Below are positions 1 to 7,363 of a stretch of DNA of 25,293 bases, piece by piece (position 1 is the first letter of the stretch; each line of letters begins with the position of its first letter). The stretch is from NCBI GenBank assembly GCA_900770335.1, contig CAAGKD010000089.1, forward strand, positions 1 through 25,293, read 5' to 3'. The notes under the pieces are model-generated. The model was not told the origin of the DNA. It was given only the letters and a program-made list of their open reading frames with translations, and did not search any database. The translations under genes and the position numbers were made by a program. The stretch comes from an uncultured Sutterella sp. (GTDB lineage: Bacteria > Pseudomonadota > Gammaproteobacteria > Burkholderiales > Burkholderiaceae_F).

Positions 1-19
1 CACGACGCTCTTCCGATCT
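1..19 (+). other. Illumina adapter remnant at contig end
   Basis: These 19 bases are identical to the 3' end of the Illumina TruSeq read-1 / universal adapter, which ends in GCTCTTCCGATCT. They are a library artefact left on an untrimmed assembly. The window therefore starts at a contig boundary, and genomic sequence begins at about base 20. Nothing should be inferred about what lies upstream of the amino-acid binding protein gene. Confidence 0.95.
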
Positions 20-93
20 ATGAAACATTGGGTTTTCCGGACAAAAGAACGCGCCGGCGCGCAGTCAGGGCGCGCCGACGTCGAAGGGGATCC

Positions 94-126
94 TCGTCCG
101 CGCCTGCGGCATCGCGGCGCGGACGA
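94..126 (-). terminator. Hairpin downstream of the substrate-binding protein gene
   Basis: A perfect 11-bp inverted repeat (94-104 with 116-126, arm TCGTCCGCGCC) encloses an 11-nt loop, 25 bases past the stop codon of the minus-strand gene ending at 151. There is no T-run after the stem on the minus strand, so intrinsic termination is uncertain. It could simply be a 3' stabilising hairpin. Confidence 0.4.
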
Positions 127-150
127 TCGGTCAGATTTTTGGCGCGAGGG

Positions 151-930
151 TCAGTCGGCGGTCTTGGGCAGCTTCGGGGCGTCCGAGCCGAACCACTTGC
201 GGTAGACCTTGCTGTAGGCGCCCGAGTCGATGGCCTTCTCGAGGCCGCGGTTGACGTCGTCGAGCACCTTCTGGTTGCCCTTGCGGACGCCGATGCCGAA
301 GTACTGCTCGGCGAAGTTGGGGTCGCGGCACTGATTGAAGTTCTTCCCGGGGTTCTGCGTGACGTACCACTGCAGCACGCCCACGTCGCCGATCATCGCG
401 TCGACGCCGCCGTTGGCGAGCTCCTCGATCGCGAGGGGCGTGTTGTCAAAGCGGCGGATGTTGAGCGAGGCCTTGCCGAACTCCGCGGAGGCCGCCACGT
501 CGCCAGCTGAGGCGTTGACGACGGCGATGAGCTTGCCCTTCAAGTCCTTGAGGCTCGAGATCTTGAGGTTCGAGTTCGTGAGGATGAGCTGGTGGGCGAG
601 GAAGTACGGCTGCGAGAAGTCGATCGCCTGCTTGCGCTTGTCGGTGATCGTGATGCCCGACATGATGATGTCGCGGTCGCCGTTGTCGAGCGCGGCGAAG
701 ATCGCGCTCCAGGCCGTGTTGACGAACTCCACTTCGAAGCCGCCGGCCTTGGCGATCTCCTTCATGAGGTCGACGTCAAAGCCCGTGAGCTCCTTGCTGG
801 GCGTCTCGAACTCGAACGGACGATAGGTCGCGCCGGTGCCGACGGTGTAGGTCGTCGCGCAGGCGACGCCGGCCGCAAGCGCGGCGGAGATGAAGGCGGC
901 CGTGAGGACGGCCTTGCTCTTGAGGGACAT
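151..930 (-). CDS. Periplasmic polar amino-acid ABC transporter substrate-binding protein (SBP family 3)
   Basis: 259 residues, the usual length for family 3 solute-binding proteins (HisJ/GlnH/FliY type). A Sec signal peptide occupies about residues 1-25 (basic MSLKSK, then an Ala-rich core, with likely cleavage after ACA). The Cys in it is not in a good lipobox, so a soluble periplasmic protein is more likely than a lipoprotein. Family signatures follow in order: YRPFEF, then LTGFDVDLMKEIAK, DIIMSGITIT with KRKQAIDFSQPY, LKGKLIAVV, and the C-terminal GIGVRKGN...LNRGL-like segment ending in YRKWFG. It should capture a polar amino acid or cystine-like ligand and hand it to a membrane permease, but no permease or ATPase gene is in the window, so the ligand cannot be named. 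The ATG at 930 gives a complete signal peptide. It lies in the same orientation as the upstream operon, but a 300-base gap and a strong hairpin separate them. Confidence 0.9.
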   Translation of the reverse strand: MSLKSKAVLTAAFISAALAAGVACATTYTVGTGATYRPFEFETPSKELTGFDVDLMKEIAKAGGFEVEFVNTAWSAIFAALDNGDRDIIMSGITITDKRKQAIDFSQPYFLAHQLILTNSNLKISSLKDLKGKLIAVVNASAGDVAASAEFGKASLNIRRFDNTPLAIEELANGGVDAMIGDVGVLQWYVTQNPGKNFNQCRDPNFAEQYFGIGVRKGNQKVLDDVNRGLEKAIDSGAYSKVYRKWFGSDAPKLPKTAD

Positions 931-1082
931 GATGCGATCGGCTCCAGGGACTGTGGGTTCGCGCAGGCGATGCCGCGCGAAAGGTTTTCAAATGTTTCCG
1001 TTCGCGCATTCTTGCGCCTGCGCGTGAGGCGGTAAAGGCTCGGGAACCCGGGAAATGCGCGGTCTCTGACGCCATGTCAGAA

Positions 1083-1104
1083 GAACTAGGGAGCCTTCAC
1101 TAGT
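1083..1104. promoter_or_regulatory. Inverted repeat, possible operator
   Basis: AACTAG (1083-1088), a 10-base spacer and CTAGTT (1099-1104) form a symmetric site about 155 bases upstream of the binding-protein start. CTAG is rare in GC-rich proteobacterial DNA, so two copies in symmetric arrangement stand out. The regulator is unknown. Confidence 0.25.
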
Positions 1105-1174
1105 TGCCGGGATTTGTCGACAAAAGGGTTTTTCCGGGCGCAATGGATTTTTTCAAGGGATTCCGCGGGATCTG

Positions 1175-1204
1175 CGAGCGGGAGAGGCGGCGCTCTCCCG
1201 CTCG
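1175..1204 (-). terminator. Hairpin after the YidC-sulfatase gene
   Basis: A perfect 12-bp stem (1175-1186 with 1193-1204, arm CGAGCGGGAGAG) with a 6-nt loop lies 27 bases beyond the stop codon of the minus-strand operon ending at 1231. Stability and position fit an operon terminator. The following minus-strand sequence lacks an immediate T-run, although A/T-rich runs occur at 1147-1155. Confidence 0.5.
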
Positions 1205-1230
1205 GAGCGAAGGTTTCGAAGGCGCTTCGG

Positions 1231-4119
1231 TCAGTTCCTGCGCCCTTCGATCTGCTCCCAGGCGGCGGGGTCGAAGAGGCTCCCGGTGCTGCGGAAGACG
1301 TTGAGGATGCGGTAGCTCGCTCCGATCGGAACGGCGTTCCAGTGAAGGCGCTCCGGATGGGGCTGCCCGAACGAGCCGCCGCGCAGCCATTCGCCCACGT
1401 TGCTGATGCTCACGGGCGAGGGGTCGGCGCGCATCGCCTCGCGCGCGGGCGCGCCCGCGGGCTTGAAGAGCAGGAGCGCGTCGGGGCGGCCGAGCGCTTC
1501 GTAGAGGCCCCCGAGCCGCTCGCCGGCCTTCCCGGCGTCGCCGCTGCTGTGGTCCGAGACGAAGACGATGTTCGTGTTGTCGTAAACCCCCTCGCGGCGC
1601 ATCCAGTCCGTCCACTCGGCGAGCCTTCTCAAGGCGCAGAGCTCGCAGGCGAGGTGGCTCTCCTCGAGGCCGTCGGGGCGGACGACGCGGTTCGGCCGCA
1701 GCTTGATCGCGCATTCGGAGAGGTCCATGAACCAGGGGCTGTGCGTGATCTCGAGGTCGATGAACTTGAGGGTGGGCGTTCTCGCGTCGGCGTTTGAGAT
1801 CTCCGGAAGAAGGCTGAGGAAAGACCAGTCGCGCTGCGCGCGCAGCGCGAGGCTCTCGGAGCTGTTGCCCATCAAGGTCTCAATCCAGCGGCCGTCCTTG
1901 TAGATGAGGTTCTTGCCGCTCCAGGGAACGATCTTGAAGAGGCTCACGGCGAGAAGGAAGACGTCGCTGTCGCCGCGGCCGATCTGCGCGCCCGTTCGCT
2001 CGACCCAGCGGTTGAGGTAGCTGTCGCCCATGTAGCGCACGGCCAGGGGCTCCGCGCCCGTCCAGCCCGCATGGGCGAGCTCGCGGGCGAGCCGCACGGG
2101 CTCGAGCCAGTTGCGCTCGTTCAAGGCGACGTCCGTCGCCGGATCGAGCTTCGTGACGGTCTCGGCGTAGCGCGCGTTGATCTTGTCCTCGAGCGACTCG
2201 ACGGGCCCCTCGTTCAGGGCGCCCACCGTGCCGCCCTCGCCGATCAGGATCGAGGCGATGCTTGTCTTCGTGGAGGCGCCCGGGGCCATGGCGTCGGAGT
2301 ACCACGTGAAGTCCCTGAGGGACTTTGCGACGTCCGGGGCGCGCTCGAGGATCTCCGGCACGTGCGGGCCCGTGAAGGCGTCGAGCATCACGATGACGGT
2401 GTTGGGATGGTTCTTTGAGAACCCGAAGAAGCGGTCGTTCCAGGCGGGAAGCTTTGCCTCGACGGCACCTTCTGCGCCTTCATTGCTCTGCCACGTCCCC
2501 TGGCTCTGCCAGAGCGTGGCGACGCCCGCGCAGACCGCCGCAGCCGACGCAAAGGCGAGGACGCGGGCGATCCGTCGGGCGTGGCCGCGCCGGACGCACC
2601 AGAGGTAGAGCCCGGCGACGAGCGCGATGACGACGAGGTCGAGGCCGAGGTTGCACGTGCTGAAGAGGGGCGCGGGATTGGCGATCTGGAAGGCGTCGAT
2701 CGTTCCGACGTCAAGCGGCAGCAGGAATGCGTAGGCCGTGAGGACGAACGCGATGAGGCCGAGCCAGAGTCCGGCGAGGCGCTCGGAATTCCAGAGGAGC
2801 GTGAGCTTGCGGACGGCCCAGAGGAGGACGCCCAGGGCCGCCGACCAGAGAAGGGTCTTGGCGAGGATCACGTCGGGCGAGGAGAAGACCTCCGGGGCCG
2901 TCGCGAAGGTCTCGACCGGGAGATACCCCGTCACGAGGATGACGAGCCAGGCCGCAGCCGGCGTGAAGACCGCCGCGGGCGAGGCCGCGGGGTTCGCCGG
3001 GAAGAGCGTGCGCGCGAAGGGCCTGCGGACGTTGAGAAGCGCGAGCGTGATCACGAGAAGCGCGAGGCCCGCGCTCAGCGAGAACGCGCGGCGGTTGCTT
3101 CCGAGGATCTCCCAGCGGTACCAGACGCTGAGGACGTACCAGAGCATCGCTGCGCTCACGAGGAGAAGGAGCTTGTGCTCGCGCCAGAGCCGGAGGCGGA
3201 CGATCTCGACGATCGAGAGGGCCGCGCAGGCGAGGAGCAGCGCGTCCGAGGCGAGGCTCAGCGGGACCTTGACGGATTCGCTCAGAAGCACCATCTGGTT
3301 GGAGGAGAGGATCGCGAGCGCGACGCCCGCGGCCCAGAGCGCGAGGGCGGCCTGGATGAGGCGGGCGCCCCCGGCGGGCGCGGGGCCGGGCCTTGTCGCC
3401 GCGCGGATGCGGCCAGCCGCGGCGGCGAGGCGCCCGGAGAGGTCGACGCGGTGCGCGAGGTCGTAGCAGACGTTCTTCGCGAACGAGAAGATGTTGTTGC
3501 AGGTCCAGTAGAGAACGAGTCCGCTCGCGGCGTCGTAGAGGAGCACGAGGAAGACCGCAGCCATCGCGTAGAGCTGATTCTTGTCCTTGCGCGTGAGGTT
3601 CTTCGTGTAGACGAGCGCCGAGGCGAGGTTGATCGCCGTCATCACGAAGGGCATCACGTTGATCGAGAGCGAGCCGAGGCGGATGAGCCCGTCGGCGCGC
3701 GCGAGGTCGGGGAGCCCGAGGAAGCTCACGCCCGAGAGGGGCGCGAAGTGGCTGAGGAAGTGGTAGGCCGCGAAGAAGAAGGGAATCTGCAGGAAGAACC
3801 CGACGCTCGAGCGCAGCGCGAGGAAGGGCGAGTAGCCCGCCTGCCGGTGCATGGTCGAGATCATCGCGAAGCGCTCCTGGCCCGAGAAGACGCGCTTGAT
3901 CATGCGCTCCTTCTCCTCGAACCCCTTTCTCAGGGCGCGCTCCTCCTCCTGCCAGCGCTCGGCCGTCATGTAGATCGGGAGGATGGCGAAGTTGACGAGA
4001 AGGCTCATCACGATGATCGACTCGCCCCAGCTCCCCGTGCGCGCGTGCGCCCAGGCGAGCGCGGCGTGCATCCAGTATTCGAGCGGAGCGATGAAGAGCG
4101 TATAGATGAAGTCAAGCAT
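1231..4119 (-). CDS. YidC/Oxa1-like domain fused to a polytopic segment and a sulfatase/LtaS-like phosphotransferase domain
   Basis: 962 residues. Residues about 1-225 resemble the YidC/Oxa1 core without the large periplasmic P1 domain: GSWGESIIVMSLLVNFAILP near residues 29-48, a charged cytoplasmic loop, LQIPFFFAAYHF, and LYWTCNNIFSFAKN. The groove Arg of this family (E. coli R366, in IVR) is replaced by Asn43. Residues about 250-560 are mainly hydrophobic membrane segments. Residues about 570-920 are an alkaline-phosphatase-superfamily domain: metal-ligand Asp580 in VIVMLDAF, a probable nucleophile Thr in ASTKTS (617 or 619), and the SDH metal motif at 855-857. Such domains in LtaS and EptA transfer glycerol phosphate or phosphoethanolamine outside the membrane. 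The start at 4119 overlaps the upstream gene by 8 bases, so translation is probably coupled; a longer in-frame ORF back to 4227 lies entirely in that gene and is rejected. Its likely role is to move and/or transfer a phospho- or phosphono-substituent onto a surface molecule. This is inferred from context. Confidence 0.82.
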   Translation of the reverse strand: MLDFIYTLFIAPLEYWMHAALAWAHARTGSWGESIIVMSLLVNFAILPIYMTAERWQEEERALRKGFEEKERMIKRVFSGQERFAMISTMHRQAGYSPFLALRSSVGFFLQIPFFFAAYHFLSHFAPLSGVSFLGLPDLARADGLIRLGSLSINVMPFVMTAINLASALVYTKNLTRKDKNQLYAMAAVFLVLLYDAASGLVLYWTCNNIFSFAKNVCYDLAHRVDLSGRLAAAAGRIRAATRPGPAPAGGARLIQAALALWAAGVALAILSSNQMVLLSESVKVPLSLASDALLLACAALSIVEIVRLRLWREHKLLLLVSAAMLWYVLSVWYRWEILGSNRRAFSLSAGLALLVITLALLNVRRPFARTLFPANPAASPAAVFTPAAAWLVILVTGYLPVETFATAPEVFSSPDVILAKTLLWSAALGVLLWAVRKLTLLWNSERLAGLWLGLIAFVLTAYAFLLPLDVGTIDAFQIANPAPLFSTCNLGLDLVVIALVAGLYLWCVRRGHARRIARVLAFASAAAVCAGVATLWQSQGTWQSNEGAEGAVEAKLPAWNDRFFGFSKNHPNTVIVMLDAFTGPHVPEILERAPDVAKSLRDFTWYSDAMAPGASTKTSIASILIGEGGTVGALNEGPVESLEDKINARYAETVTKLDPATDVALNERNWLEPVRLARELAHAGWTGAEPLAVRYMGDSYLNRWVERTGAQIGRGDSDVFLLAVSLFKIVPWSGKNLIYKDGRWIETLMGNSSESLALRAQRDWSFLSLLPEISNADARTPTLKFIDLEITHSPWFMDLSECAIKLRPNRVVRPDGLEESHLACELCALRRLAEWTDWMRREGVYDNTNIVFVSDHSSGDAGKAGERLGGLYEALGRPDALLLFKPAGAPAREAMRADPSPVSISNVGEWLRGGSFGQPHPERLHWNAVPIGASYRILNVFRSTGSLFDPAAWEQIEGRRN

Positions 4120-5527
4120 GGCGCATCTCCCTTGCGGCGGCGGGAACGGCTCCTGAAGCCTTCGAATCGCCCGAAGCGCCTGAAACGGCCGCCTCAATCC
4201 GAAGAATCTCGTCCGCGACGGCCTCACCCGCGCGGCCGAAGTTCACGGCGTTCTCCTCTCTCAATGCAAGGATGCGCTCGCGGCGGCTTCCGTCGTCCTC
4301 CATGAGCGCGCGGACGGCCTGCGCGACCGACGCCTCGTCCCCGGGGCGGATCCTGCGGCCGAGCTCGTCCATGGCGGCCGTCTCCCAGGCCGGATGCGGA
4401 ATCTCCCAGGCCTCGAACCCGTCGCGCAGGGGGCCGTCGCCGATCGTGACGACCGGGCGCAGGAACACGAACGCGAAGTCGAAGATGACGCCCGAGACGT
4501 CCGAGACCATCACCGAGGCGCGCGAGAGCGTCGCGAACCCGTCGGGGTTGCGGTCCCACTCGACGTTGGGGAATTTTGCGAGATTCTTCTCGACCGCGCT
4601 GATCACGTCCTTGTCCGAGATGAAGCTCTGCGGGTGCGGGCGCAGGATGACGTGCAGGCCCGCCTCGGCGAGAAGCCGCGGCACGAGGCTGCCGCAGCGC
4701 GTGAGCATGCCGTTGCGCCCCCAGGTCGGCGCGACGATGACGGTGTTTTTCTCGGGCTCGCCGGAAAGGGTCTTCGCGCGCTCGACGAGGCCGTCGAGGT
4801 AGGGGCATCCGACGAGCGGCAGGGCCTTGGCGGCGGTGCCGCGGATGCGCTCGAGCGCGCGCAGGCTCCTCGCCTGCGCCGCGCCCGAGCAGAGCACCGC
4901 GTCGTAGTAGTCGAAGCTGTAGAGCTTGTAGGTGTGGATGTCGCCCAGGGCGTGCACGACGTGCGCGTACCTGCGCACGCCCGGGCTCCGGCGGATCTGC
5001 AGCACGTCAACGCCCGGCGTCGTGAGCACGAACACGTCCGCCTCGAGGAATCCCAGGGCCGTGTAGGCCGCGTTTCCCGTGCCGATGAAGCGCGCGGTCA
5101 CGAGCCCGCGGCACTCCTTCTGAAAGGCTTCGTCAAAGACCGGGTCGTTCTCGGCCGAGGTGAAGTAGGTGACGGCGGCTCCCCGGCGCGCGAGCGCGAG
5201 AAGAACGGGCCGCCAGGTCGTCCAGTAGCTCTTTGATTCGGAATAGACGGCGATCCGGTTCCGCGCGAGGTCGTCCTTTCTGCCCGAGACCCGGTAGACG
5301 AGGCTGCGGATCATCGACGGGAGCTTTCGCGCGACGAAGTACGCGCTCGAGACGAGGCCGACGACGACCGAGAGGAGCATGCTGCCCGTGCCCGGATCGA
5401 GGTACGCCCAGGCGTCAAGCGGCGCGAAGGCAAGCGCGGCGGCGGCCGCGGCCAGGGAGGCGTTCCGGGAGGCGTGCGTTCGCATGGACGGGGCAGACTT
5501 TCCAGTTTTTTCAGTGGGTTCCGTCAT
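4112..5527 (-). CDS. CDP-glycerol glycerophosphotransferase (TagF)-like protein
   Basis: 471 residues. The N-terminus has a hydrophobic segment (about 23-38) followed by AYLDPGTGSMLLS and a second hydrophobic stretch (about 50-62), suggesting membrane attachment. The remainder resembles the Glyphos_transf (TagF/TagB) family: GCPYLDGL, APTWGRNGM (APTW at 266-269), LRPHPQ, and SDVSGVIFDF from 342, which corresponds to the SDYSS..FD nucleotide-binding motif of TagF. The canonical HGTP acceptor-side motif is degenerate here (HALGDIHTYK). Family members transfer glycerol phosphate or other polyol phosphates from CDP donors to a growing polymer on the cytoplasmic face. Next to AEP genes, a CMP-AEP donor is an alternative. 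The ATG at 5527 overlaps the upstream stop as ATGA, indicating translational coupling. The gene overlaps the YidC-sulfatase gene by 8 bases at its end. Met15 is a possible alternative start, but no ribosome binding site precedes it. Confidence 0.8.
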   Translation of the reverse strand: MTEPTEKTGKSAPSMRTHASRNASLAAAAAALAFAPLDAWAYLDPGTGSMLLSVVVGLVSSAYFVARKLPSMIRSLVYRVSGRKDDLARNRIAVYSESKSYWTTWRPVLLALARRGAAVTYFTSAENDPVFDEAFQKECRGLVTARFIGTGNAAYTALGFLEADVFVLTTPGVDVLQIRRSPGVRRYAHVVHALGDIHTYKLYSFDYYDAVLCSGAAQARSLRALERIRGTAAKALPLVGCPYLDGLVERAKTLSGEPEKNTVIVAPTWGRNGMLTRCGSLVPRLLAEAGLHVILRPHPQSFISDKDVISAVEKNLAKFPNVEWDRNPDGFATLSRASVMVSDVSGVIFDFAFVFLRPVVTIGDGPLRDGFEAWEIPHPAWETAAMDELGRRIRPGDEASVAQAVRALMEDDGSRRERILALREENAVNFGRAGEAVADEILRIEAAVSGASGDSKASGAVPAAAREMRHA

Positions 5528-6057
5528 TCTTTTCGGCCTGCGCTCTTTTGGGCGGCGTCCCGGGCGAGTTCTTCGGCTGCGGCGTCGAGCCGCTCCGTGG
5601 CGGCGTTTCGCTTTCCTGCGCGGCGCATCGAGGCGACCGCGTCGATCACGCGCTCGCGCAGCTCCGTCGAGCTCACGCCCTCGGTGCGCGGGAAGATCAC
5701 GAGGCGCTCCGGGTCGATCTCGTTGGAGTTGTCCGCGCCGTGCACGAGCAGGTCGCAATGGTGCGCGTCAACGTACGCCTCTGTGATGAGCCAGGGGCTC
5801 TCGACCACCTCCGAAACACAGCTCAGGGCTTCGAGCACCTCCTTGCGCTCCTCGAACGAGAGCTCTGGCGCGTAGCCCTTTTTCGACCTCACCTCCTCGT
5901 CGCCCGTGAGCGCGACGACGACGTCGCCCAGGGCCGCGGCCTTCTTCAAAAGCCGCACGTGCCCGTGATGGATGAGCGTCGCGGACATGTCCACCATGAC
6001 GCGCAGGCGCTTCGGAGAGTTGTCGGGAGTCGTGGAGGCAGTCGTTGAAGCGGTCAT
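5524..6057 (-). CDS. TagD-like cytidylyltransferase
   Basis: 177 residues. It carries both signatures of the glycerol-3-phosphate / ethanolamine-phosphate cytidylyltransferase family: HHGH (residues 30-33, the HxGH nucleotide motif) and RTEGVSSTELR (124-134), very close to the RTEGISTT of Bacillus TagD. LVHGADNS lies where TagD has its GDDW. The enzyme should make a CDP- or CMP-linked donor from CTP and a small phosphate or phosphonate, in the cytoplasm. It is the first gene of the minus-strand operon and directly feeds the TagF-like gene (ATGA overlap). The C-terminus from about residue 137 is a charged helical tail. I chose the ATG at 6057 because GAGG sits 8 bases upstream. A GTG at 6066 is in frame but would lie inside that ribosome binding site. 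Substrate is open: glycerol 3-phosphate, phosphoethanolamine or AEP. Confidence 0.82.
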   Translation of the reverse strand: MTASTTASTTPDNSPKRLRVMVDMSATLIHHGHVRLLKKAAALGDVVVALTGDEEVRSKKGYAPELSFEERKEVLEALSCVSEVVESPWLITEAYVDAHHCDLLVHGADNSNEIDPERLVIFPRTEGVSSTELRERVIDAVASMRRAGKRNAATERLDAAAEELARDAAQKSAGRKE

Positions 6058-6109
6058 CTGCGTCACCTCGAAGGTTGGCCGGTCTTTTGCCCGGCGGAAA
6101 AACAGCGCG

Positions 6110-6138
6110 TGATTGTATCAGCGGCCGGGCTGTAAAAT
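6110..6138 (+). promoter_or_regulatory. Candidate promoter of phnW-pepM-ppd
   Basis: TAAAAT (6133-6138) resembles the TARAAT-type -10 boxes in front of rpsB, frr and other genes in this window. A weak -35 (TGATTG, 6110-6115) lies 17 bases upstream. The predicted leader is about 42 bases. It is interlocked with the divergent promoter on the other strand. Confidence 0.35.
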
Positions 6139-6140
6139 AA
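6112..6140 (-). promoter_or_regulatory. Candidate promoter of the cytidylyltransferase/TagF/YidC-sulfatase operon
   Basis: On the minus strand a TACAAT -10 (6112-6117) is preceded, at 17 bases, by TTATTT (6135-6140) as a poor -35. The predicted start at about 6105 gives a leader of about 48 bases. The -35 segment overlaps the plus-strand -10 candidate of phnW. Confidence 0.4.
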
Positions 6141-6186
6141 CCAATTTCATACCCATAACGAACGCGCCGGTGAGGCGGAGCATCCC

Positions 6187-7314
6187 ATGATCAAGCGAAA
6201 CATCCTTCTCAATCCCGGTCCCTCGACGACGACGGACGCCGTCAAGATGGCCCAGGTCGTTCCCGACATCTGCCCGCGCGAGAAGGAGTTCGCGGACCTG
6301 ATGAAGGGCTTCCGGCGCGATCTGCTGAAGACCGTCCACGCCGATCCCGAGACCTATTCGGCCGTGCTCTTCTGCGGTTCGGGCACGCTCAACATCGACG
6401 TCTGCATCAACTCGCTCGTCCCCGAGGGCGGCAAGGTCCTCGTCGTCAACAACGGCGCCTACAGCGCCCGCGCGGTCGAGATCTGCGAGGCCTACGGAAT
6501 CGCTCACATCAACCTCGAGTTTCCCGTCGACGCGCTCCCCGACCTTGAGCTCGTCGAGCGCACGCTCGCGGCCAACCCCGACGTCCGGCTCGTGCACACG
6601 ACGCACAACGAGACGGGAACGGGGCTGCTGAACCCCATCCGCGAGATCGGCGCCATCGCGCACCGCCACGGCGCGGTCTTCTCGGTCGACACGACCTCGA
6701 CCCTGGCGCTGCGCCCCATCGACGTCGAGCGCGACAACATCGACTTCTGCATGGCGTCCGCCCAGAAGGGCCTGCAGGCGATGACGGGGCTCTCGTTCGT
6801 GATCGGCCGCACCGACGTCATCCGCGCGTCCGCGGCGTACCCGAGGCGCTCGTACTACTGCAACCTCTTCCTGCAGTACGACTACTTCGAGAAAACCGGC
6901 CAGATGCACTTCACGCCGCCCGTGCAGACGATCTACGCGGCCATGGAGGGCCTGCGCGAGTACTTCGCCGAGGGCGAGCAGGCCAAGTGGGCGCGCCATA
7001 CGCGCGTCTTCAACGCGATCCACGAGGAGCTCGACGCCCTGGGGTTCCGAGACTTCATCCGCCGCGACCTGCAGAGCGGCCTCGTCGTCGCGGCGCTCTG
7101 CCCGGACGACCCGAACTGGGACTTCATGAAGGTTCACGACTACTGCTACGAGCGCGGCTTCACGATCTACCCGGGCAAGATCTCCGGCACGAACACCTTC
7201 CGGCTCTGCTCGCTCGGCGCGATCGACGAGAGCGACATCCGGGACTTCTTCGTCGTCTTCCGCGAGGCCCTGGCCGCGACGGGGGTCAGCGCGCCCGTGC
7301 GCTACCGCGACTGA
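6187..7314 (+). CDS. phnW: 2-aminoethylphosphonate--pyruvate transaminase
   Basis: 375 residues, full length for PhnW. This PLP-dependent class V aminotransferase interconverts phosphonoacetaldehyde plus alanine with AEP plus pyruvate. NILLNPGPSTTT opens the protein. The Schiff-base lysine is Lys194 in SAQKGLQAM, the same position as in the characterised Salmonella enzyme, and GSGT (about 75-78) and HNETGTG fit the cofactor pocket. Ending with GKISGTNTFRLCSLG is also typical. PhnW is often catabolic, but here it precedes pepM and ppd with no phosphonatase (phnX) in view, so it should run in the biosynthetic direction as the last step to AEP. An acceptable GGCGGAG ribosome binding site precedes the ATG. 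It is the first gene of the plus-strand operon. Confidence 0.95.
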   Translation: MIKRNILLNPGPSTTTDAVKMAQVVPDICPREKEFADLMKGFRRDLLKTVHADPETYSAVLFCGSGTLNIDVCINSLVPEGGKVLVVNNGAYSARAVEICEAYGIAHINLEFPVDALPDLELVERTLAANPDVRLVHTTHNETGTGLLNPIREIGAIAHRHGAVFSVDTTSTLALRPIDVERDNIDFCMASAQKGLQAMTGLSFVIGRTDVIRASAAYPRRSYYCNLFLQYDYFEKTGQMHFTPPVQTIYAAMEGLREYFAEGEQAKWARHTRVFNAIHEELDALGFRDFIRRDLQSGLVVAALCPDDPNWDFMKVHDYCYERGFTIYPGKISGTNTFRLCSLGAIDESDIRDFFVVFREALAATGVSAPVRYRD

Positions 7315-7363
7315 CGCCGCGGCCCGGCGGCACCCGAATCATCAACTCAACGGACAAGAAGAA

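Larger units (their letters stand above)
931..1230. other. Gene-free interval with inverted repeats
   Basis: This 300-base gap separates two minus-strand genes. It holds the strong hairpin at 1175-1204, an AACTAG-N10-CTAGTT inverted repeat at 1083-1104, and a long-range repeat of GCGCAGGCG (about 969-978) with CGCCTGCGC (about 1014-1023). The promoter of the binding-protein gene should lie here on the minus strand, but I see no convincing -35/-10 pair. No credible coding sequence is present. Confidence 0.5.

Noticed and set aside
4120..4227. N-terminal extension of the YidC-sulfatase protein (36 residues)
   Set aside because: The extension lies entirely in the upstream gene, is Arg-rich and unlike a YidC N-terminus. 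The ATG at 4119 forms a typical coupled overlap.
2581..4305. A 574-codon open frame on the plus strand opposite the YidC-sulfatase gene
   Set aside because: Its product is an Arg/Glu/Asp-rich low-complexity chain without any domain, the usual mirror of a GC-rich gene on the other strand, whose product has clear motifs.
6058..6066. GTG start at 6066 for the TagD-like gene
   Set aside because: The GTG overlaps the GAGG ribosome binding site that serves the ATG at 6057.
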